From positions 930,001-994,000 of the forward strand of contig NZ_CP095397.1 of NCBI RefSeq assembly GCF_023008545.1: DNA of 64,000 nucleotides. The letters are read 5' to 3'. Source of the DNA: Natribaculum luteum (GTDB taxonomy: Archaea; Halobacteriota; Halobacteria; Halobacteriales; Natrialbaceae). Made by a program: the position numbers and the translations under genes. The stretch's first letter is position 1, and each line of letters starts with the position of its first letter. Below, piece after piece: positions 17,174 to 24,929 of the stretch. The notes under the pieces are model-generated. The model was given only the letters and a program-made list of their open reading frames with translations, did not search any database and was not told the DNA's origin.

Positions 17174-17692
17174 TCACTCGAACAGTTCGCCGTGTCGCTC
17201 GGCCAGGTTCGTGTACGCGCCGGAGGAGTACTCCTCGAAGATCGCGTCCGGGTCGATCGTCGTCTCCGAGAGCGGCGTGACCGACGCCGGGACGCCCCTG
17301 ACGAACGAGTGTGGCGGAATGTCGTACCCCTCGGGCACGGTCGTTCCCGAGGCGACGATGCTTCCCTCGCCGACGTGTACCCCGGAGTTGAGCGTCGCGT
17401 TGAAGCCGATCAGCGACTCGTTCTCGACGACGGCGTCGTTGAGGACCGCACCGTGACCACACATCACGTGCTCGCCGAGCGTCGAGGCGTGCAACGTCGC
17501 GTTGTCCCCGACGTGTGCGGATCGGCCGACGACGACGGAGCCGACGTCGCCGCGACAGACCACGCCCGGCCAGATGCTCGCGTTCGCCTCGACGGTGACC
17601 GAGCCGACCAGCGTCGCCTCGCGACTGACGTGTGCCTCGTCGTGGACCGACGGCGTCGCACCCTCGAACTCGTACGTTCTTCGTTCGGCCAT
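17174..17692 (-). CDS. Gamma-class carbonic anhydrase-like hexapeptide-repeat protein
   Basis: The 172-residue protein has a left-handed beta-helix of hexapeptide repeats (residues about 18-130) and a C-terminal helix, as in YrdA/gamma-carbonic anhydrases. The equivalents of two zinc histidines are visible, His68 (AlaThrLeuHisAlaSer) and His80 (MetCysGlyHisGlyAla). The usual third ligand in LeuHisGly is Asn85 here (ValLeuAsnAsp). The fold is clear, but carbonic anhydrase activity is uncertain. It is convergent with the phosphoribosyltransferase gene, the MITE lying between them. Confidence 0.85.
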   Translation of the reverse strand: MAERRTYEFEGATPSVHDEAHVSREATLVGSVTVEANASIWPGVVCRGDVGSVVVGRSAHVGDNATLHASTLGEHVMCGHGAVLNDAVVENESLIGFNATLNSGVHVGEGSIVASGTTVPEGYDIPPHSFVRGVPASVTPLSETTIDPDAIFEEYSSGAYTNLAERHGELFE

Positions 17693-17898
17693 GTGGGTCG
17701 ATGACGCGAGCCACGCTCAAAGTTCTTTTCTAGAAACTATCGTTTTTGTCAGACGATTCGACAGAGATGGCGACAGTGGGCCGCCGGTCGGACGAGCGTC
17801 GCCGTGATCGGAGCCGGTCGGATCGAACTCGTAATCGAGCGTGAGGGTGCCAGCAACGCTTTTTGTGGCGTCCGTGGACAGACTGACGGAGGTCACAC

Positions 17899-18123
17899 GT
17901 GCCGGACGACAACCCAGCAATCACGACGATCGAGCTCTGGATCCGCTCGTTCGCGCCGACGGTCGCGAGGCCGAGCCACGAGCGCGCGATCGAACGCGTG
18001 AAACGACTCGAGGTGCTGGTCCGCGAGGAGAGCGAGGGGTCGACGCTCGAGTTCGACGATCGGTCGACGGACCGATCGCCAGACGACCCAGCGCGTCGTC
18101 ACCGTTCGGGCCGCCCGTACTGA
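17899..18123 (+). CDS. Short conserved haloarchaeal N-terminal domain, possibly truncated
   Basis: The 74-residue ORF starts at GTG. Residues 7-50 (IleGluLeuTrpIleArgSerPheAlaPro, then a helix IleGluArgValLysArgLeuGlu) match the N-terminus of a larger family of about 130-160 residue haloarchaeal proteins, as I recall them. The remainder (residues 55-74) is low-complexity, with arginine and serine, and does not continue that family. It may be a naturally short paralogue or a gene that lost its 3' half. No function is known. Confidence 0.45.
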   Translation: MPDDNPAITTIELWIRSFAPTVARPSHERAIERVKRLEVLVREESEGSTLEFDDRSTDRSPDDPARRHRSGRPY

Positions 18124-18254
18124 TCTGGATGTCGAGACAGAACGCAATCGCCGGTAACGTTCGAAGCCAGTCGGTAGTGGCGCGACGGTAGAGACAACAT
18201 TGCTCGGTACCACAACGCGTAGTTTGTACCGGGCCTGCTCTCCGTTCGAGACCG

Positions 18255-18725
18255 ATGGCCGAGACCGACGACGCTGTGACGGATCGCGCCGAGCAGTCGA
18301 TCGAACGGATCGGGTGCTTCGTTCACGCCGTCGAGATCTTCGCGGCAGCCGTATTCGCCGTCCTGTTCGCGATCGGCGTCGGCGATCTCGTATTACAGAT
18401 CGTCCGGGCCACCATGACGGGCGCGATCACGGATCCACTGGTCGTGATCGGCTTCATCGACACAGGCTTGCTCCTGTTGATCATCGTCGAGGTATACCAG
18501 ACGGTCATCGCATACGTCGAGGAATCGAACACGAGCCGGATCGTCGTGCTCGTCACCTACACCGGCATCATCGCGATGGTCCGGAAGATCATCACGTTTC
18601 GGACTGGCGAGTACGCCACCGCCACAGACGCGTTGCTGGCTGCAAGCGCGTACACGCTGGTGCTTTTCGGGCTGGTCGCGCTTCTGTGGGTGTATCGCTC
18701 GAGCGACGGGAGCGAAATCCTGTGA
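18255..18725 (+). CDS. PsiE-like membrane protein (phosphate-starvation-inducible E family)
   Basis: The 156-residue protein has four hydrophobic segments at about 26-48, 62-80, 92-110 and 128-147. The intervening helix with GluValTyrGlnThrValIleAlaTyrValGlu and the LysIleIleThrPhe stretch are typical of the PsiE family. The biochemical role is unknown. The ATG begins a short acidic cytoplasmic leader. It ends 35 bp before the small zinc-finger gene. Confidence 0.85.
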   Translation: MAETDDAVTDRAEQSIERIGCFVHAVEIFAAAVFAVLFAIGVGDLVLQIVRATMTGAITDPLVVIGFIDTGLLLLIIVEVYQTVIAYVEESNTSRIVVLVTYTGIIAMVRKIITFRTGEYATATDALLAASAYTLVLFGLVALLWVYRSSDGSEIL

Positions 18726-18760
18726 AAAGTTCTATGGTACCACGAAACATGATGTTGGGT

Positions 18761-18922
18761 ATGGCCAGCGAATCGACCACTGTCGAGATGTCTCGGTGTC
18801 TGAACTGCGGTTTCGAGGCCCCGTGTGGCGACAACGATTGGGTTCGGATCGACGTACCGGGGCTCGGTCGGATGACCCAGTGTCCGAACTGTAACAGTAC
18901 GAACGTCATCACCGGCAGGTAG
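18761..18922 (+). CDS. Small zinc-finger protein (DUF7563-like)
   Basis: The 53-residue protein has two CxxC knuckles (CysLeuAsnCys and CysProAsnCys) 36 residues apart, with a third cysteine between. It has the GlyLeuGlyArgMetThr segment of haloarchaeal DUF7563-type micro-proteins. Several such small CPxCG-type proteins affect fitness or regulation in Haloferax; a role here is inference. I chose the ATG at 18761 over 18734 because a weak TATA-like element lies near 18733. It is below the usual ORF size cutoff when started here. Confidence 0.75.
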   Translation: MASESTTVEMSRCLNCGFEAPCGDNDWVRIDVPGLGRMTQCPNCNSTNVITGR

Positions 18923-18990
18923 CCGACGAGTCGAGCGCCCCGACGACGAGAGCAGACAGACACTTACGCCTCTCGACCGTACGCGGTCGT

Positions 18991-19401
18991 ATGAGTCCGG
19001 AGTCCGACGACCTTCCGGCGAGCGACGCGGAGTGGCGTGAGCAACTCTCCGACGAGGAGTACCGCGTCCTCCGCGAGGCCGGCACCGAACCGCCCTTCAG
19101 CGGCGAGTACGTCGACCACGAAGCCGACGGCTCCTACGCCTGTGCGGGCTGTGGCGCGACGCTGTTCGACGCCGACACGAAGTTCGAGTCGGGGTGTGGC
19201 TGGCCGAGTTTCTACGACGTCGACGACGAGCGTATCGAGACGCACCGCGACACCAGCCACGGGATGATCCGCACCGAAGTCCTGTGTGCGAACTGCGGCG
19301 GCCACCTCGGACACGTCTTCGACGACGGTCCCGAGCCGACCGGCAAACGGTACTGTATCAACTCGGTCTCACTCGAGTTCGACGACGAGCGAACGGACTG
19401 A
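18991..19401 (+). CDS. msrB: Peptide methionine-R-sulfoxide reductase B
   Basis: The 136-residue enzyme reduces methionine-R-sulfoxide in oxidised proteins. The catalytic Cys122 lies in ArgTyrCysIleAsnSer. The structural zinc is held by Cys51/Cys54 and Cys99/Cys102. The segment GlyCysGlyTrpProSerPhe is the family's substrate pocket. All catalytic features are intact. It stands alone, and MITE copy 3 begins 30 bp after the stop. Confidence 0.95.
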   Translation: MSPESDDLPASDAEWREQLSDEEYRVLREAGTEPPFSGEYVDHEADGSYACAGCGATLFDADTKFESGCGWPSFYDVDDERIETHRDTSHGMIRTEVLCANCGGHLGHVFDDGPEPTGKRYCINSVSLEFDDERTD

Positions 19402-19431
19402 TCCTGCCTGCCGTACCTCCAGTGGTCCTCA

Positions 19432-19539
19432 TACTACTGGACAACAGTCAGTGAATACTCGATCGTGTCTCGCCGGCTGTCGCCGCTGGCGACAGCGTCT
19501 CGAGTGCGATCGATGGCTGAACCGTGTTGTCCGGCAGTA
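19432..19539 (-). repeat. MITE-like element, copy 3 (108 bp, inverted)
   Basis: This copy is in opposite orientation to copies 1 and 2. Read on the minus strand it matches copy 1 along nearly its whole length, including the central hairpin and both termini. Right flank TGAACTGC and left flank TCCTCA show no obvious long target duplication. Confidence 0.8.
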
Positions 19540-19543
19540 TGAA

Positions 19544-19587
19544 CTGCAGGATCGAATCCGGCGGGGCGGGCCGATTCGACACTGCAG
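19544..19587 (+). other. Hairpin next to MITE copy 3
   Basis: CTGCAG (19544-19549) and TCGAATC (19552-19558) pair with GATTCGA (19573-19579) and CTGCAG (19582-19587). A symmetric two-base internal bulge separates the two stems, and the loop is a 14-nt GC-rich stretch. It begins only 5 nt after the MITE. It could be a terminator-like or processing structure. The rest of 19588-19792 shows nothing recognisable. Confidence 0.45.
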
Positions 19588-19792
19588 TCGACGCTCGGAA
19601 GGGTACCAGGATTTTTGTACGAAGACGCGACCAGACGGCCCATGCACTGACGATCCGTCCGGTCGCGGCCCTGGCGGTCGCGTGGCCGACCGCACCGGAG
19701 TTCGACGCAGCGTGCCACCTGTTCGCCTCGAGACGGACAGTGAGACGCTCGAGTCTCATCCGAACGCGATCGGTTCCGGCGACGAGAACGCC

Positions 19793-19799
19793 TTTATAT
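19793..19799 (+). promoter_or_regulatory. TATA box of egsA
   Basis: TTTATAT at 19793-19799 is centred 26 nt before the ATG at 19822. This is the classic spacing for a leaderless archaeal transcript. Confidence 0.7.
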
Positions 19800-19821
19800 C
19801 GCGGCTGCCATCCTCAGAGAT

Positions 19822-20883
19822 ATGTTCGAGAAGTCGACGTGGATTCGGCTCCCGCGAAACGTGGTGGTCGGACACGATGTCCTGTCCCAGACCGTCGACG
19901 TCGTCGACGACCTCCACCTGCAGGGCCGACCGCTGTTCGTGACGAGTCCGACGCCTCGAGCGGTCGCGGCCGATCCGATCGCCGCCGACTTCGAAGCGGC
20001 AGGCATCGAACCCGCCGTCGTCACGGTCGAGCAGGCGAGTTTCGACGCCGTCGAGCGAGTGATCGAGACCGCCGAAACCGAGGCGGTCGCCTATCTCGTC
20101 GGGATCGGGGGCGGAAAGGCAATCGACATCGCGAAGATGGCGAGCCACCACCTCGGGATGGGATTTCTCTCGGTGCCGACGGCCGCGAGTCACGACGGCA
20201 TCGTCAGCAACCGCGGCTCGGTACCGGAGGGCGACACTCGACACAGCGTCGCGGCCGAGCCGCCACTCGCCGTCGTCGCGGACACCGAAATCCTGGCCAA
20301 CGCGCCGTGGGAGCTCACGACGGCGGGGTGTGCGGACATCATCTCGAACTACACCGCCGTGATGGACTGGCGGCTCGCCCACCGGCTGAAAAACGTCGAG
20401 TACTCCGAGTACGCCGCCGCGCTCTCGGAGATGACCGCCGAAATCCTCGTCGACAACGCCGACCTCATCCGGCCGGGACTCGAGGAGTCGGCCTGGGTTG
20501 TGACCAAGGCGCTCATGTCCTCCGGCGTCGCGATGAGCATCGCCAGTTCGTCGCGACCGGCAAGCGGCGCGGAACACCTCTTCTCACACCAGCTCGATCG
20601 GCTCGAACCCGGCGCGGCTCTGCACGGCCACCAGGTTGGCATCGGGTCGATCATGACCGCCTACCTCCACGGCGGCGACCGGGGGATCTGGCGGGACATC
20701 CGCGACGCACTCGACAGCATCGACGCCCCGACGACCGCGGCCGAACTCGGCATCGACGACGAGACGGTCGTCGCGGCGCTGTCGACCTGCCACGAAATTC
20801 GCGACCGGTACACGATCCTCGGCGACGGCATGGACGAACGGGCCGCTCGAGACGTCGCGAAGAAAACCGGTGTCATCTCCTGA
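19822..20883 (+). CDS. egsA: sn-Glycerol-1-phosphate dehydrogenase
   Basis: The 353-residue NAD(P)-dependent enzyme makes the G1P backbone of archaeal lipids from dihydroxyacetone phosphate. The dinucleotide loop GlyIleGlyGlyGlyLysAlaIleAsp lies near residues 94-102. The metal and catalytic Asp is in AlaSerHisAspGlyIle, and the zinc histidines are in AlaGluHisLeuPheSerHis and LeuHisGlyHis. Length and motifs are complete. Expected to be essential for membrane synthesis. Confidence 0.96.
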   Translation: MFEKSTWIRLPRNVVVGHDVLSQTVDVVDDLHLQGRPLFVTSPTPRAVAADPIAADFEAAGIEPAVVTVEQASFDAVERVIETAETEAVAYLVGIGGGKAIDIAKMASHHLGMGFLSVPTAASHDGIVSNRGSVPEGDTRHSVAAEPPLAVVADTEILANAPWELTTAGCADIISNYTAVMDWRLAHRLKNVEYSEYAAALSEMTAEILVDNADLIRPGLEESAWVVTKALMSSGVAMSIASSSRPASGAEHLFSHQLDRLEPGAALHGHQVGIGSIMTAYLHGGDRGIWRDIRDALDSIDAPTTAAELGIDDETVVAALSTCHEIRDRYTILGDGMDERAARDVAKKTGVIS

Positions 20884-20910
20884 AGCCGTTTCGGGCGGTG
20901 CGTCGACCGA

Positions 20911-21750
20911 CTACCCGAGATCGGTCCGTCCGAACTGCCACGTCCCGACCGCCAGCGGGACGACGATCCAGCCGGCGAGGATCACGAGCATGAACCAGCC
21001 CTGCACGTAGAAGACGTCGCTCGCGGTCGTCGTGGACTGAAGTGCACGGAAGCTGTCCGGGAAGACGAGTTTCATCCCGTTGAGGTAGGCTCCGGTCGGG
21101 CTGAGACTGAAGATCAGATCCAGCAGTGCGTCGCTGTAGCTGACGCCGAGTTCGGTGAGGACGAACTCGGCCATCCTGACGGGACCGATCGGCAGGAAGT
21201 TCCAGACGATGTTGAACACGAAGAAAAAGCCGATCGCACCGCTCATCGCCCGCGAGCGACTCGAGGTGGCCGCCGAGATGCCGACCGCGACGGCGACGTA
21301 GGAAAGCGCGTACAGCAGCGTGAGCACGGCGAACGCGCCGTAGACGTCGTACTCGACGGTCATGTCGGGGACGAGCAGCCGTCCGGCGACGTCGCCGACG
21401 GCGAACGCGACGAGCAACGCGACGGCGACGACGGCCGCCCGCGCGAGGAGTTTCCCGAGTACGACGTCCGTCCGCGAGACCGGGAGGCTCAGCTGGTACT
21501 TGATGCTGCCCGACTCGCGCTCGCCCGCGATCGAGAGGTAGGCCGCGACGAGCGCGGCGAGTGGGATCACGAGCGCACCACCCAGCCCGGCGAGACCCCA
21601 GAGGATCATGTAGAAGTCCGGGTTCGTCGAGTTGCTCTGGCCCCAGTAAAACAGGAGCATGAAGAGGACGTACAACACCATCGGAGCCCAGACGAGTTTC
21701 GCCCGTCGCACGTCGAGGAAGTCCCGTTTTGCGACCGAGACGACGTTCAT
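20911..21750 (-). CDS. ABC-2 type transporter permease
   Basis: The 279-residue protein has about six hydrophobic segments and the GluArgGluSerGlySerIleLys motif after the second helix. That motif is typical of NosY/NatB-like ABC-2 permeases. It overlaps the stop of the ATPase gene at 21747-21750 (ATGA), so the two are coupled. It ends AspLeuGly after a final membrane helix. Substrate unknown; exporters of this class move drugs, sodium or lipids. A paralogous pair lies at 61414-63176. Confidence 0.88.
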   Translation of the reverse strand: MNVVSVAKRDFLDVRRAKLVWAPMVLYVLFMLLFYWGQSNSTNPDFYMILWGLAGLGGALVIPLAALVAAYLSIAGERESGSIKYQLSLPVSRTDVVLGKLLARAAVVAVALLVAFAVGDVAGRLLVPDMTVEYDVYGAFAVLTLLYALSYVAVAVGISAATSSRSRAMSGAIGFFFVFNIVWNFLPIGPVRMAEFVLTELGVSYSDALLDLIFSLSPTGAYLNGMKLVFPDSFRALQSTTTASDVFYVQGWFMLVILAGWIVVPLAVGTWQFGRTDLG

Positions 21751-22694
21751 GCAACCACCTCCTCCGGCTGCATCTCGTCTGGAGACTCGGCCGTCTCACC
21801 CGTGTACTGGTTGAACAGCTCCTCGAGCGAGGTGTCAGCCGAGAGGATGTCGGTCACGGTCGCCCGGTCGTCCAGGTAGCGCACGACGTCGACTTTCGCC
21901 GAGGGAGCCACGCAGGTCGCGGTGACGACGTCGTCCTCGAGCGAGACCTGGCGGACGCCGTCGATCGACTCGAGGGCGAGCGAGTCGGGGATCGACTCGA
22001 GTTCGATCTGAATGGTGGCGTCGCCGACAGCCTCGTCCTGGAGGTTCTCGATGGAGTCGAGCGCGACGAGTCGGCCCTCGTTCATGATCCCGACGCGGTC
22101 ACAGACTGCCTCAACCTCCGAGAGGATGTGACTCGAGAAGAAGACGGTCGTGCCGGAGTCGGCTTCCGACCGCAGCAGCGAGCGCATATCCTGGATACCG
22201 GTCGGATCGAGACCGGAGGACGGCTCGTCCAAGATCAGCAGGTCGGGATCGCCGACCAGCGCCATTCCGAGGCCGAGACGCTGGCTCATCCCCTTCGAGT
22301 AGCCGCCTGCAGGGCGGGCACGGTCGTCGGGCGAGAGGCCGACGCGCTCTAAGATTGCGTCCGGGTCGTCGTCGGTTCCTTTGGTCTCGATGACCCACTC
22401 GACGTGCTCGCGTCCGGTGAGCCGGTCGTACAGCGTCGCACCTTCGGGGAGGACGCCGATTCGGTCTCGGATCGCCTCGATCTCCTCCTGGGTGTCGTAG
22501 CCGAGGACCGTAGCCGACCCCTCAGTCGGGCGGACGAAGTCGAGTAACATGTTGATCGTCGTCGACTTGCCGGCACCGTTCGGGCCGAGGAAGCCGAACA
22601 CCTCCCCCGACTCGACGGTGAGGTCGAGGTCGGAGACGGCGAGGACGTCGTCGCCGAACCGTTTTGTCAGGGCGGATGTCTGGATAGCAGACAT
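21747..22694 (-). CDS. ABC transporter ATP-binding protein (ABC-2 exporter)
   Basis: The 315-residue protein has an intact Walker A (GlyProAsnGlyAlaGlyLysSerThr near residues 39-47), a signature-type GlyTyrSerLysGlyMetSerGlnArg, and a Walker B with LeuIleLeuAspGluPro. The C-terminal 90 residues form an exporter-type extension. The frame stays open to 22862, but the ATG at 22694 follows a TATA box by about 31 nt. It is the first gene of the two-gene operon with the downstream permease. Confidence 0.92.
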   Translation of the reverse strand: MSAIQTSALTKRFGDDVLAVSDLDLTVESGEVFGFLGPNGAGKSTTINMLLDFVRPTEGSATVLGYDTQEEIEAIRDRIGVLPEGATLYDRLTGREHVEWVIETKGTDDDPDAILERVGLSPDDRARPAGGYSKGMSQRLGLGMALVGDPDLLILDEPSSGLDPTGIQDMRSLLRSEADSGTTVFFSSHILSEVEAVCDRVGIMNEGRLVALDSIENLQDEAVGDATIQIELESIPDSLALESIDGVRQVSLEDDVVTATCVAPSAKVDVVRYLDDRATVTDILSADTSLEELFNQYTGETAESPDEMQPEEVVA

Positions 22695-22717
22695 ACTTGC
22701 CAAATCATGTTGGTGTG

Positions 22718-22732
22718 CTGTATATTTTTCTG
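22718..22732 (-). promoter_or_regulatory. TATA box of the ABC-2 exporter operon
   Basis: The plus strand CTGTATATTTTTCTGA reads TCAGAAAAATATACAG on the minus strand. Its centre is about 31 nt before the ATG at 22694. It marks the operon promoter. Confidence 0.6.
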
Positions 22733-22916
22733 ATGGTGTGTGTCCACGATACACGCGAGAAGGTATATCACGACATCGCAACGAGAACGGCGGAGTAGTG
22801 AGGGGTCGATTCACGAAGAGACCACTCGAGCGCTCATAACGATGGCTGTGAGTCGTTACCACCGCAACCGCGAACCGTCTTGCGGCTACGTCGGCAACCA
22901 GCCACAGGCATCATTA

Positions 22917-24773
22917 TCAGACGTGCTCGTCGAGGAAGTCGGCGATCGCCGAGTAGGCTTCGATACGGTTCTCGAGTTTCGAGAAGCCGTGGCCCTCGTC
23001 CTCGAAGATCAGTTTTCGGACGGGCACGCCGTGTTCGCGGACTTCCTCGACGATCTGTTCCGCTTCGCCGACCGGCACGCGGGGGTCGTTCTCGCCGTGG
23101 AGGACGAAAAGCGGGGCCTCGATCTTCTCGACGTTGTTGATCGGCGAGATCGACTCGAGGAACTCCCGGTCGTCCTCGAGCGACCCGTACTCGGCTTCGC
23201 GCAGTTCGCGTCGCCACTCGCCGGTGTTCTCGAGGAAGGTGACGAAGTTGGCGATGCCGACGACGTCGACGCCGGCGGCCCACAGGTCGGGGTACTCGGT
23301 CATCGACGCGAGCACCATGAATCCACCGTAGGAGCCGCCGTAGGCGACGATCCGGTCGGGGTCGATCGCGTCGTGGGCCTGGAGCCACTCGACGCAGGCG
23401 CGAATGTCGGCGACCGAGTCCATCCGTTTTTCCACATCGTCTAAGCTCGCGTACTCGCTGCCGTACCCCGACGAGCCTCGGACGTTGGGCTCGAAGTAGG
23501 CGTAGCCGCGGTTCAGGAAGTACTGCTTGACGCTCGAGAACGACGGCCGGCGCTGGCTCTCGGGGCCGCCGTGGATGTCGACGATCACCGGCGTCGACCC
23601 GGCGTCGCACTTCTCGGGGAGGGTGAGAAAGCCGGGCACCTCGAGGGCAGCACGGGACGACGTCCCGCGAGCGGACGAGCTTTGCCCGTCGACGCCGGAG
23701 CTCTCGACGTGGACGAGGTCTGACTCGCGGAACGTCTCGGGCGGGATGCCGGCGGTGGGTGCGGCGGTCCACCGTTCGGTCTCGCCGGTCTCGATCTCGA
23801 CGACGAAGACGTTCGCGTTGACGTCGTCGCCGGTCGTCGACACCGCGAAGCGCTCGGCGTCGGGATCGAAGCTCACGCCGCCGGAGACGCCTCCGGGGAG
23901 ACCGGGTTCGGGGAAGATCTCGAACGCGGTCGGATCGTCGCCGTCGAGTTCGCCGACCGTCAGTTCGGTGTACCCCTCGACGTTTCGCGAGTAGACGAAC
24001 CGGCCCATCTCGTCGTCGAGCGCGATCCCGTCGACGTTCCACCCGTTCCCGTCGACGACCGTCTCGAGGTCGAGCGTCTCGAGATCGAGGTAGGCCAGGT
24101 AAAGGGTGTCCGCGCCCTCGTCGGTCACGAGGTAGAGCCCGTCGCCGTCGGGTGACCAGTTCGCGCTCTGGTAGCGGACGTCGCCCTCGTGGGGCGTGAG
24201 GTGGGTCAGCTCGCCGGTCTCGACGTCGAGCGCGTAGAGGTCCTGGTCGAAGTTCGAGTAGGCCTGCGAGACCAGCAGTCGGGAGTCGTCGGGACTCCAG
24301 CCGCCGACGGTGAGCCAGCCGTCGCCCTCGTAGACGAGGTCGGCCTCGTCGCCGACGGCGTCGCGGTCCTGGACGTAGACGTCGAAGACCGCCTCGTCGC
24401 GACGATTCGAGGTGAACGCGAACCGATCGCCGTCGTGGTCCCACCCGCCCCAGCGGTGCTTGGCGTCGGGCATCGCCGTGAGGTTCGTGATCTCGCCGGA
24501 CTCGGCGTCCAGCCGGAACAGCTGTGCGCGTTCGTTGCCGCCCTCGTCCATGCCGAACGCGAGCTCTGGCCGCTCGGGCGACCACGACGCGAACGTCACG
24601 CGCTCGTCGTAGAAGGTTCGCTGTTCGGGCCACCCGCGCGGGGACTCGAGCGTCCAGACCTGCGGGACGCCGGTGGTGTCCATCAGAAAGGAGAGTCGGT
24701 CGCCGTCCGGTCCGAACGACGCGCCGTAGGCGCTGCGAACGTTCAGGTATCGCTCGATGTCGTACGTGCCCAT
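22917..24773 (-). CDS. S9 family peptidase (acyl-aminoacyl/prolyl oligopeptidase type)
   Basis: The 618-residue protein has an N-terminal seven-bladed propeller (about 1-370) with WD40-like SerProAsp/AlaPheThrSerAsn blades. A C-terminal alpha/beta hydrolase follows (about 390-618). The catalytic Ser is in GlyGlySerTyrGlyGly (about 481), Asp in GluAsnAspProArg (about 562) and His in GluGlyHisGlyPhe (about 594). It cleaves short peptides or removes N-acyl residues. Its linker carries a serine/arginine-rich insertion absent from usual homologues (see separate feature). Start chosen where the canonical MetGlyThrTyrAsp begins. Confidence 0.92.
   Translation of the reverse strand: MGTYDIERYLNVRSAYGASFGPDGDRLSFLMDTTGVPQVWTLESPRGWPEQRTFYDERVTFASWSPERPELAFGMDEGGNERAQLFRLDAESGEITNLTAMPDAKHRWGGWDHDGDRFAFTSNRRDEAVFDVYVQDRDAVGDEADLVYEGDGWLTVGGWSPDDSRLLVSQAYSNFDQDLYALDVETGELTHLTPHEGDVRYQSANWSPDGDGLYLVTDEGADTLYLAYLDLETLDLETVVDGNGWNVDGIALDDEMGRFVYSRNVEGYTELTVGELDGDDPTAFEIFPEPGLPGGVSGGVSFDPDAERFAVSTTGDDVNANVFVVEIETGETERWTAAPTAGIPPETFRESDLVHVESSGVDGQSSSARGTSSRAALEVPGFLTLPEKCDAGSTPVIVDIHGGPESQRRPSFSSVKQYFLNRGYAYFEPNVRGSSGYGSEYASLDDVEKRMDSVADIRACVEWLQAHDAIDPDRIVAYGGSYGGFMVLASMTEYPDLWAAGVDVVGIANFVTFLENTGEWRRELREAEYGSLEDDREFLESISPINNVEKIEAPLFVLHGENDPRVPVGEAEQIVEEVREHGVPVRKLIFEDEGHGFSKLENRIEAYSAIADFLDEHV
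23641..23700 (-). repeat. In-frame insertion with GGGACGACGTCCC palindrome in the S9 peptidase
   Basis: A perfect 15-nt palindrome with a one-base centre (7+1+7, 23653-23667) sits in a stretch encoding Ser/Gly/Arg-rich residues between the propeller and hydrolase domains. The usual linker in this family is short. The flanking GCGGACGAGC-type sequence suggests a small dispersed repeat that landed in frame. That it is a repeat elsewhere in the genome is not shown by this window. Confidence 0.45.
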
Positions 24774-24929
24774 GACACAGAGATATCGACTCGAAATGGT
24801 AACGGTTTCGTCTCGAGCCGTCGGTCGTCGGCGCTGCAGGCCGGGCCTTCGGTCCATAGGGCCGCCGACCAGGTGCTGTGGGCCGTGCCTAACAAAGCGC
24901 CTCCAGCGCGGGAAAGAGAGCGAGACGCA

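Noticed and set aside
22834-24633. Long arginine-rich minus-strand ORF (599 codons) over the S9 peptidase
   Set aside because: Overlaps the verified peptidase in another frame and is strongly basic, unlike haloarchaeal proteins.
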